From DASRWI01 sp035654655 (lineage in GTDB: Bacteria; Bacteroidota; Ignavibacteria; Ignavibacteriales; Ignavibacteriaceae): DNA of 63,253 bases. The DNA lies in the NCBI GenBank assembly GCA_035654655.1, contig DASRWI010000039.1, positions 1 through 63,253 on the forward strand, read 5' to 3'. Made by a program: the position numbers and the translations under genes. Below the pieces are notes generated by a model. That model ran no database searches and was not told the DNA's origin. It was given only the letters and a program-made list of their open reading frames with translations. This document shows positions 37,599 through 45,343 of the stretch, piece by piece. Within the stretch, counting starts at the first letter, position 1. Every line of letters starts with the position of its first letter.

Positions 37599-38009
37599 AT
37601 GGATATTTGGTCAAAGAAGAAACGAAGTGAAGTTATGAGTAAGATTCGTGGGAAAAATACTAAACCAGAAATCATTTTACGTTCATTGCTTTTCAAAGAA
37701 GGATTCAGGTTCAGGCTCCATAGAAAAGATTTGCCTGGTAAACCCGATATAATATTGCCTAAATATAACACTGTAATTTTTGTTCATGGATGCTTTTGGC
37801 ATCACCACAAAAATTGTATAGACGGAAAAATACCTTTAACCAATTCTGATTTTTGGAAGAATAAAATAATAACTAATTTAACAAGAGATAAAAAAAATAT
37901 AAAGGAATTAAAGAAAGCCAAGTGGAAAGTTATTACAGTTTGGGAATGTGATATTGAAAAATATCCTGCTAAAACTCTTAACGTTATTAAGAAAAAAATT
38001 TTAAAATAA
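37599..38009 (+). CDS. vsr: Very short patch repair endonuclease Vsr
   Basis: A 136-residue T:G mismatch endonuclease. Family motifs are all visible: DIWSKKKRSEVMSKIRGKNT, PDIILPKYNTVIFVHGCFWHHH with the catalytic Asp and zinc-site Cys/His residues, FWKNKIITNLTRDK, and VITVWECDIE. Vsr proteins nick next to T:G mismatches that arise from deaminated 5-methylcytosine, which explains its linkage to the methylase just upstream. Confidence 0.93.
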   Translation: MDIWSKKKRSEVMSKIRGKNTKPEIILRSLLFKEGFRFRLHRKDLPGKPDIILPKYNTVIFVHGCFWHHHKNCIDGKIPLTNSDFWKNKIITNLTRDKKNIKELKKAKWKVITVWECDIEKYPAKTLNVIKKKILK

Positions 38010-38012
38010 TAA

Positions 38013-38231
38013 ATGTATCAAATTTATAAGTGCTCGAACATAAAAGAAACAACAGAAACACCTTCTATTGTAAAAAGAAGGGATACAGACAAGTATGGAG
38101 ACTATCGTACTAAATACGCTATTCTTGAAATTTATGATGAGATGGTTGAATGCGAACGAACCGGTAGAGAATACAAAACTAGATTAGATCCTCCCCCCGC
38201 AGATCCAAGAGTAGCACATAAGGAATGTTAA
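38013..38231 (+). CDS. Small protein of unknown function
   Basis: A 72-residue, charged open frame starting 3 bases after vsr. It has no recognisable domain; it contains KRRDTDKYGDYRTKYA and ends DPPPADPRVAHKEC. Its stop TAA shares a base with the next ATG (TAATG), implying translational coupling to the SIR2 gene. The tight spacing on both sides is the main support for it being real. Confidence 0.5.
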   Translation: MYQIYKCSNIKETTETPSIVKRRDTDKYGDYRTKYAILEIYDEMVECERTGREYKTRLDPPPADPRVAHKEC

Positions 38232-39304
38232 TGTTAAAGTATTTAAATTATATTTCTAGAGAAGAGGATATTGAAAAATTTGATTCTTTAATAAAAAAAA
38301 TAAATAATAATAATTGCGTTGCTTTTATTGGTTCGGGAGTTTCAGTAAATAAAGGTTACCGTCTTTGGAAGAACCTAATTTATGACAGAATGGACGAGGG
38401 TTCACCTATAGGTTTATTAGAATTTGCTGAAATCTCTAAAGAAGATATTAAACATTGTGTCAATTATTCACAGACAATGGATTATTGTAAATCTAAAATG
38501 AATCCTGCTGATTATAACAGTTTTATAAAAAATGAATACGCTAGAAAATTATCTGAAATAAGTGAAAATCATTCATTAATCTGTAAAACCAATTATCAAC
38601 ACATATTAACAACAAATTTCGATCCGTGTTTATATGATAATGCAGAATCTTTAATTCCAAAATTGATTACTTATAGAGCTAATCCTTTAGAGATAAATTC
38701 GCAAAGAACTTTATTTCATTTGCATGGAAGAGCTTACAGTACACCTAATGAAACAGAAATGTTCTTAGACAATTTAATTGACAGGTTGATTTTTGGAAAA
38801 GATTCTTTTGAGTATGCTTATTCTGGATTTGAATTAAGTCCATTCTTATATCGTGCAATTCAAAAGTATAAATTGGTCTTTATTGGTTATAGTATGAATG
38901 ATGAAGTATTTAATAACTCTATTATTGCAATTAAAGGGGCTTATGAAAAATTTATTGAAGATTTTACAAAAATGCATAACTTACCAGTAGTTGAGCCATT
39001 TATAGGATACATATTTTTAGAATATCCATCGGAAGCTATCGCTAAACTTAGTTCGAGTATCAAGTTAGATATAAAGGAAACTGAAAACTTAAAAAAGCAA
39101 ATAGAACATTTTGCTTCAGAAGAAAAAAGAATGACTGATATGAATTTAAAAGTTATAGGTTATGACAAAAAAGACGATAAATACAGTGGTTTGACAGCCA
39201 TTTTGCAGTTGATAAAAAATAAAGCGGGATTATCAAGTCTTTTAAAGCCATATGAAGCACCTGATGCAGCAATTAGTGCTTCATTAACAGGAAGTATAAT
39301 ATGA
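38231..39304 (+). CDS. SIR2-like NAD-binding defence protein
   Basis: About 357 residues from ATG 38231 (an ATG two codons earlier overlaps the preceding gene more deeply). SIR2-type Rossmann motifs: NCVAFIGSGVSVNKGY near 30-45, ILTTNFDPCLYD near 130, RTLFHLHGRAY near 165 with the active-site His region, and YKLVFIGYSMNDEVFN near 215. This matches the SIR2-like family that hydrolyses NAD+ in several anti-phage systems (abortive infection). The C-terminal 100 residues are helical. The start of the 982-residue partner overlaps its stop as ATGA, so the two almost certainly form one system. Confidence 0.82.
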   Translation: MLKYLNYISREEDIEKFDSLIKKINNNNCVAFIGSGVSVNKGYRLWKNLIYDRMDEGSPIGLLEFAEISKEDIKHCVNYSQTMDYCKSKMNPADYNSFIKNEYARKLSEISENHSLICKTNYQHILTTNFDPCLYDNAESLIPKLITYRANPLEINSQRTLFHLHGRAYSTPNETEMFLDNLIDRLIFGKDSFEYAYSGFELSPFLYRAIQKYKLVFIGYSMNDEVFNNSIIAIKGAYEKFIEDFTKMHNLPVVEPFIGYIFLEYPSEAIAKLSSSIKLDIKETENLKKQIEHFASEEKRMTDMNLKVIGYDKKDDKYSGLTAILQLIKNKAGLSSLLKPYEAPDAAISASLTGSII

Positions 39305-42249
39305 AATTTTATAATAAAGTTTGTAAAATAGATAAAATACTAGAAGGTGAAGTTAATGAACAAACCTTAATGAAGTTAAATGTTTTTCTTAAATCAACTT
39401 CCTTGCAAAATTACTTTTGGTACTCATTATTGAGAAAACCTGAATGGTTTTCATTATTAAATGAAGAAGGATATTTTGAGATACTTAATCAGAAATCATC
39501 TAATGATGAATTATATATAACTCAATCTCTAGTTAGTGAATATTTACTAAATGTGGCGCATATATACCCTGCTAAAGTTATTAAAATAATTAAGAATACT
39601 GAAACCGATAATGAAAGAATAATTTGGAATTTTGTTAGAATAGGATTATCTATTCGTCCTAAATATACAGCTAAAATGATCCGCTTAGTTAAAAAATGGG
39701 CGAATAATTTAAGAGGAAACTCTACATTATTTGATTCATTAATAATAAAATGGGTGAAATATCTTTCTAGCGAGGGGCATAATGATTCAGCTTTTAATTT
39801 AGTAAAAATATTAATTACTCCAAAAATTCAAAAACCTTCCGGTAAAAGAAATGAAGAAGTTGAAAAAGTTCTGGGTAAAGAAAGACCTATAGCAGTAACC
39901 TTAATCGACTACTATTATCTAAACGAATTACTTTTTAAGGGATTTAATGTACTCATAGAAAATAATCCCTTTAGGTTTTCTGAATTATTGCAAAAATCAT
40001 TAGAAAAAGCCATAAAAATTGAATATAGTTATATTAAAAAGAATATTGATTTATCTTATATGTGGAGACCCGCGGTTGAAGATCATCAACAAAATCAAAG
40101 CCAATATGATTTAAAGACTACAATATTTAATGTTCTTCGTGCAGCCATGGAATTAGTTATAAGACAAGATAAGGAATTTGGATTAGGTATAATTAAAAAT
40201 TATTTAAAACATAAATATTCCATTTTTAGACGTTTGGCAATTCATCTAATGAGATTAAACTATGACTCATATTCATATTTCGTAAACGAATTTATCAAAA
40301 ATAAAAAACATCTTAATGATATAAATATTTCACATGAATATTATATTCTCCTGAGAGATATATTCCCCAACATTGATCCTAGAGAAAGAAATGATATTAT
40401 AGAATCAATTAAAAGAATAAAGAATTATGATCCTGGGGTAAAACCAGAAGATCAAAAAAAACAAATTAAGTATAATCATCTGGAAAGATTACATTTCCTT
40501 GAAGAATATTTAGAAGGAGATTATAAAAAATATTATGATGATTTGAAATTAGAATTTCAGGGTGAAAAAATTCGTGATACTGTTGTTTGGAGTGAATCCT
40601 ATATTGGTGAAAAATCACCATTAACATTAGAAGAAATTGAAGCAATGGATATAAAAGAATTGTGGGACTACTTAAAATCTTTCAAAAAAAATAGCCATAG
40701 TTATGATGAACCCTCACCTGAAGGTCTTGCAAGAAATTTTGCAGCAGCTGTAAAACGTAACCCAGAGAAATATTTAAATCATGATTTATCAACTCTTGTT
40801 GAGCTTAAACCCAATTATTCTTATTGGTTGTTAAACAATATAACAGAAATGTTTAAAGAGAATTATTTAGAATTAAAAGGTTATATTCCAAATCTGTTAG
40901 ATTTTATAAGTAAGATTATTAAGAATAACAATATTTCTATTGATTTTATAGATAATATGGGTATAAACTTTTCCGGAGTAAAAAAACGAGGATTAGATTT
41001 TATTCAAGCATTAATTAAAAACCACCAGAAAGAATTTGAATTAAATCATAAAGATAAAATATGGGAAATAATTTATTATTTAAATTATAATTCACATGAC
41101 GTTAATGAATATAAGAGTCAATTAGATCCTTTTACATATGCTATAAATAGTGTTAAAGGTAGCGCACTTATTGCCGTTATTGATTATGCTTTGTGGTATG
41201 CTTATCAAACAAAAGATAACCATACAGAAAAAAATCCAAACAGATTACAAGGTGAAGAAAGAGTAATAAAATTACTTGAAGACAAACTTATTAATAAAAA
41301 TCTTAATAAAAGTTTAGCAATACATTCTATATTTGGTATTTATTTCGCAAACTTATCATATTTAAACTTTACTTGGGTTAAGGAACATATCAAAAATATT
41401 TTTAATAAAGATAATTTTGAATATTGGGAAGTAGCGTGGAGTGGATATGTAAGTTCAACGAGATTTTATTCGGATTTATATAAGGTATTAACTCCTGAAT
41501 TTCATAGAGCAATTCAGTATTTGCAAAAAGGAATTAAAATTAATTCCTTAGGTTTAGGAAGAACTCCTGAAGATGCTCTTTCAGAACATTTGATAATTGC
41601 AAATATAAATGGTCTTGATGACATAAATAATGAAAAAAGTTTATTAAGAAAATTTGCTTATGTAGAAGATAATCCTGCTTCAATTCATGCCGTACAATTT
41701 ATTGCAAATTTGGCTAGAGATGAGAAAATATTTTTTGATATACCAGGAATAAAGCGAAAATCATTTTGGGACAAAGCAAAAAAATTCTGGAAAATAAGGA
41801 TTGAAGTTGTTAAACCATTGATAAAAAAGAAGAAGGTAGATAATCTAAAAGATAAATACGATCAAGAGTTTTCAAGGTATATAAGTTGGCTAGATGATTT
41901 ACCTGAGACAGTAAAATTAAAAGAATTAGAATCATTGTTAATTGGAACCCTGAAGATAAATGGTAAAGGATTACAAGTACCAAACTTAATAAAATTCTTA
42001 TATAAACATTCTCAAGAGTATCCTATTATAGCTATTGGATTACTAGATAAAACAATGCAAACTAAAGCTCCATTATACTTTTATCAGGGCAAAGAAAAAG
42101 AAATAGAGCTCATCTTAGAAACTGCAATTAGATCAAACAACCTAAAAGGAAAGCGCTTGGCCGAGAAAATTGCGAATAAATTTGGTGAACAAGGGAATTA
42201 TTATTTCAAAGAATTATGGCTAAAATATTTTAGTAAAAATAATCAATGA
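39301..42249 (+). CDS. Large helical-repeat partner of the SIR2 protein
   Basis: A 982-residue soluble protein, predicted mostly alpha-helical with a HEAT/armadillo-like rhythm and no catalytic motif that I can find. An early segment is KPEWFSLLNEEGYFEIL; later ones include FRRLAIHLMRLNYDSYSYF and ESLLIGTLKINGKGLQVPN near the C-terminus. Related SIR2 proteins such as the DSR type carry a similar helical sensor domain fused to the SIR2 domain; here the two parts are separate, translationally coupled genes. It probably recognises the phage trigger and controls the NADase; this is inference. Confidence 0.7.
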   Translation: MKFYNKVCKIDKILEGEVNEQTLMKLNVFLKSTSLQNYFWYSLLRKPEWFSLLNEEGYFEILNQKSSNDELYITQSLVSEYLLNVAHIYPAKVIKIIKNTETDNERIIWNFVRIGLSIRPKYTAKMIRLVKKWANNLRGNSTLFDSLIIKWVKYLSSEGHNDSAFNLVKILITPKIQKPSGKRNEEVEKVLGKERPIAVTLIDYYYLNELLFKGFNVLIENNPFRFSELLQKSLEKAIKIEYSYIKKNIDLSYMWRPAVEDHQQNQSQYDLKTTIFNVLRAAMELVIRQDKEFGLGIIKNYLKHKYSIFRRLAIHLMRLNYDSYSYFVNEFIKNKKHLNDINISHEYYILLRDIFPNIDPRERNDIIESIKRIKNYDPGVKPEDQKKQIKYNHLERLHFLEEYLEGDYKKYYDDLKLEFQGEKIRDTVVWSESYIGEKSPLTLEEIEAMDIKELWDYLKSFKKNSHSYDEPSPEGLARNFAAAVKRNPEKYLNHDLSTLVELKPNYSYWLLNNITEMFKENYLELKGYIPNLLDFISKIIKNNNISIDFIDNMGINFSGVKKRGLDFIQALIKNHQKEFELNHKDKIWEIIYYLNYNSHDVNEYKSQLDPFTYAINSVKGSALIAVIDYALWYAYQTKDNHTEKNPNRLQGEERVIKLLEDKLINKNLNKSLAIHSIFGIYFANLSYLNFTWVKEHIKNIFNKDNFEYWEVAWSGYVSSTRFYSDLYKVLTPEFHRAIQYLQKGIKINSLGLGRTPEDALSEHLIIANINGLDDINNEKSLLRKFAYVEDNPASIHAVQFIANLARDEKIFFDIPGIKRKSFWDKAKKFWKIRIEVVKPLIKKKKVDNLKDKYDQEFSRYISWLDDLPETVKLKELESLLIGTLKINGKGLQVPNLIKFLYKHSQEYPIIAIGLLDKTMQTKAPLYFYQGKEKEIELILETAIRSNNLKGKRLAEKIANKFGEQGNYYFKELWLKYFSKNNQ

Positions 42250-42290
42250 TTTTGATTTTAATTTGATAAAAAAATAAATGGAGCGTATAT

Positions 42291-42845
42291 ATGAAACTAA
42301 GTGAATTGTACCTTCCGTATGAAGAAAAAGTAATTGATCATTTTTTCGATAAGGTTATCCAAATTATCAGAGATAAAAAAGATATACCTTGTTTACATAA
42401 CATCGGAGAACCAAGAGAAGGGGAATATTTAGAAGTAAATAGAATATCTGGACCTACTGAAACAATTTATTTTAATAGATGATATAATAATCCTACAGAA
42501 TGGGAAATCAAATTTTCTAAGCTAAAGAGCGCTATTAAATATACTATTAGAGCAGGTAAAATCTTAAACCCTTCAGACTATAATAAAATGGATGGTACAT
42601 CCAATTTTGTAGGTACTCCTTTACATTTAATTATATCTTTAATTCATGAGAATGAATATAAATGCTATAGTTTGGCGGAAAAAAAGTTACCTCATACAAA
42701 GTTTGGAGAAGTTGGAATTATTGAGATTGAATATTCAAATAACAACGTTATTATTGATGTAATTGATAGTACTAAAAAAATAAAAATGGATTTTTGGGAA
42801 ATTGAAAAAGAAGAATTTGATAAAGTAATAGATAAAACTATTTAA
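42291..42845 (+). pseudogene. Unknown protein gene with in-frame TGA
   Basis: One continuous frame of 185 codons is interrupted by a single TGA at 42480-42482 (between FNR and YNNPTEWE). Coding character continues immediately on both sides, with no shift of frame: MKLSELYLPYEEKVIDHFF before, KLKSAIKYTIRAGKILNP after. TGG to TGA would be the simplest explanation. No family recognised. A recent nonsense mutation, a sequencing error or stop read-through would all fit; nothing near it looks like a selenocysteine element. Confidence 0.65.
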
Positions 42846-42862
42846 GTTCTATTGGAGGATTT

Positions 42863-43149
42863 ATGCTAATAAATAATATCAGTCCTTGGGCTAATGATGT
42901 CCTCATTGCTCTTAAAAATTTGGGTGGAAATGCTAAAACTTCATTAATTGCAGAAGAAGTTAAAAGATTACAATCAAAGCAAGGAAATACTGTTGATTGG
43001 AAATCTTCAGTAAGAAATGTTTTGAATGATTATTGTGAACAAAAATAGATTACAAAAGAATAAAAAGCCGCAAACCAAATCATCCATCATTATTCAAAGA
43101 TTTAGGAAGAGAAGGAAGAGAAAAGGTTTGGGGACTATCTTTTAAATAA
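42863..43149 (+). pseudogene. Winged-helix-like small protein gene, frameshifted
   Basis: The first frame (from ATG 42863, preceded by GGAGG) encodes WANDVLIALKNLGGNAKTSL, VKRLQSKQGNTVDW and SVRNVLNDYCEQK and stops at 43048. In the -1 frame the protein continues DYKRIKSRKPNHPSLFKDLG and ends GREKVWGLSFK at 43149. The break is in an A run at 43041-43045. Joined, it is about 95 residues in the style of small winged-helix domains associated with restriction enzymes (L-x-x-L-G-G-x-A then W, then V-R). Probable one-base deletion or homopolymer error. Confidence 0.6.
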
Positions 43150-43231
43150 TATCATAAGATGATACTGGTTTGAACATTAAACTAAGTATTTTTCTTATTA
43201 CATAAAATTCATTCTTTTAAAAGGAGTTCCT

Positions 43232-44038
43232 ATGAGTAATATTGAAAAAATTATTGCTGCCATAGATCAATACCTTGAGAAAAACAACAAAGAATATATG
43301 ACAGCAGTTGCGGCTAATGCTTATCTTGATAAGATTGGCTTACTAAAAGATAGTTCAACAAAGCCAGGTTTACCACTGAGAAAAATACCTCACGCTTACC
43401 AAGTTGGAGTTAATTGGAGGATTCCACATTCAGGAAACAAAGAACATCAAAATCTTAATATAATATTAAACAATAAAAAGAATTTAATAGAAACTAAGTC
43501 TAATATTAAATTAGAAGACTTAATGCTTTCCATTAAAAAAGCTCGAGAAAAATATAAACCTGATGTAATTAAATGTGTGCTTATAGCTGAAGCACCACCA
43601 GATGCCATTGAGCGATTTTTTTATTATGAAGATGTCAGAGAGAAAGATTTTCTTTTCCTCGGAGTAATGGAGGTACTATATCCTAAATTAAAAGAAGATT
43701 ATTTATCTTCTGGAAGGAATATTCTAAATAAGAAGAAGATGTTAGAAAAGTTTATGGAAGATGGCTTCTATTTATTAGATCTTTTTGATGGGCCTATAAG
43801 TTTATATATTGATTCAGAACGTTGTGCAGCTAAACAATTGACAGAAGAATTGACCATGGCAATAAGTAAAGATATACCTGTAATAATGATAAAAGCTAAT
43901 GTATATGAGATTTTGTATCACCAATTAAAAGGAAAAGGATTTAATGTTATAGATGTGAAAATTCCATTTCCATCGACAGGTAATCAGGGAAAATTTAGAG
44001 AAAAATTCAAAGATACACTCAAAAAATTAAATCTATGA
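43232..44038 (+). CDS. Unknown protein, possible DNA-glycosylase-like fold
   Basis: A 268-residue soluble protein with AAGGAG before the ATG. The central region DVIKCVLIAEAPPDAIERFFYY with the later FLFLGVMEVLYP has the look of an uracil-DNA-glycosylase-superfamily active-site strand (I-A-E-A/S-P-P followed by an aromatic cluster), as seen in several uncharacterised relatives; the other catalytic motifs are not clear. The C-terminus ends IPFPSTGNQGKFREKF. I cannot assign a function. It lies between broken small genes and the nuclease-like gene. Confidence 0.6.
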   Translation: MSNIEKIIAAIDQYLEKNNKEYMTAVAANAYLDKIGLLKDSSTKPGLPLRKIPHAYQVGVNWRIPHSGNKEHQNLNIILNNKKNLIETKSNIKLEDLMLSIKKAREKYKPDVIKCVLIAEAPPDAIERFFYYEDVREKDFLFLGVMEVLYPKLKEDYLSSGRNILNKKKMLEKFMEDGFYLLDLFDGPISLYIDSERCAAKQLTEELTMAISKDIPVIMIKANVYEILYHQLKGKGFNVIDVKIPFPSTGNQGKFREKFKDTLKKLNL

Positions 44039-44074
44039 TTTTTAGTCAGTGAATAAAAAATAAAAAAAGAAGAT

Positions 44075-45121
44075 ATGATCAAAAAAAATATAAAAGGGAT
44101 TTCTTATAAACTACCCGGAAGCTTAACAATATTCCAGGAGGATATGTATATCCATTTAATCAATTGGAAATGGAATAATATAACTAAGGAACCTGGTATA
44201 TATGAATATAAAAAACAAAAGATTGAATATGATGCAATATTACCAGAATCTAAATGGCAAGATTTCCCAATTATTTATCCTAATGTTTTATCAAAAGTTT
44301 TATTGCATAAAAAGAAATATAACTTTAAGAACAATATACACATTAATCATATGGCAAGTTCGCAAATAGCCAATATAAACTTATTCCTTCCTATTCTTCT
44401 TTCTTCAAATGTAAATAGCATTATAAAAAATATTGATACCAATAATGACTTATCTCTTAATTTTAATCGATTAGCTGTTCATGAATTATATAAAGGATTT
44501 AGAATAGAATATTGGGATGGAAATTCTGAATTACAAAGCGGTTTATTAGGTGATCACTCTGCAAGATCAGGTACCGACTCTGATATTGCTATAGCTTTTT
44601 ATAATAATGAAAATGAGTTATGCCTTTGGTTAGTTGAGCACAAATTAACAGAACGTGAATTTACTCAGTGTGGAGGAGCGAAAAGTGAAAATAATATAAA
44701 CAAAATTAATTGCAATAAATCTTTTTCTGATGTAATTAAAAATAAAGATTTATGTTATTATCATAATGTTAGAAGATGTAAATACTGGGATATTACATCT
44801 GCTAATGCTTCTTTCTTTGTAAATCATACATCTTGTTCTGGTTGTCCTTTCAAAGGAGGAATGAATCAGTTATGGAGGAATCAGATGTTAGGGCTTGCTC
44901 TGGAAAATGCAGGTACTTATAAGCATGTTTATTTTTCTGTAGTCCATCATCCTCGTAATACAGCATTAAATAAAAGTATATCAAATTATAAAACTTTAAT
45001 AAATAATAACAAAAAATTTTCTGTTCTAACTTCTGCAGATATAATTAATGCTTCTGATACTTGTAATGATCTAGTAATACAAAAATGGATTAAATGGTAT
45101 AAGGATTTATATAAAATTTAG
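44075..45121 (+). CDS. Putative PD-(D/E)XK restriction endonuclease-like protein
   Basis: A 348-residue protein with a nuclease-like core near 163-190: HSARSGTDSDIAIAFYN followed by LCLWLVEHKLTERE, giving the Asp and E-x-K of a PD-(D/E)XK site. A Cys-rich stretch follows (FTQCGG, DLCYYHNVRRCKYW, SCSGCPFKGG) that may bind zinc or an Fe-S cluster, then NQLWRNQMLGLALENAG. This matches my memory of the PGN_0703 family of putative restriction endonucleases. It starts 36 bases after the previous gene. Confidence 0.65.
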   Translation: MIKKNIKGISYKLPGSLTIFQEDMYIHLINWKWNNITKEPGIYEYKKQKIEYDAILPESKWQDFPIIYPNVLSKVLLHKKKYNFKNNIHINHMASSQIANINLFLPILLSSNVNSIIKNIDTNNDLSLNFNRLAVHELYKGFRIEYWDGNSELQSGLLGDHSARSGTDSDIAIAFYNNENELCLWLVEHKLTEREFTQCGGAKSENNINKINCNKSFSDVIKNKDLCYYHNVRRCKYWDITSANASFFVNHTSCSGCPFKGGMNQLWRNQMLGLALENAGTYKHVYFSVVHHPRNTALNKSISNYKTLINNNKKFSVLTSADIINASDTCNDLVIQKWIKWYKDLYKI

Positions 45122-45343
45122 ATTGATATAGAAGAGAGGTATTTACTTTTAATTAAAAGATGTATTTGATTAAAAAATAAATAATAAATTATATTAAAGT
45201 GATTAAATATATTTCTTCCATAAATATGGAAGATTTATTTCCAAGCGTAAAGAACATTAATAATGAAATACTTAAATAAAAATATAAAAACATTGAAGTG
45301 TGTATCTTAAATTGTTCTTTTAATTAAATAAATTAGGACTTTT

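Noticed and set aside
29322..38009. DISARM or BREX instead of Druantia
   Set aside because: No PLD-family DrmC, no separate DUF1998 DrmB, no PglZ, BrxC or BrxL-like gene. A single 2027-residue helicase with a DUF1998-type end fits DruE better.
42480..42482. Selenocysteine TGA
   Set aside because: No clear SECIS-like hairpin just downstream, and no selenoprotein family match.
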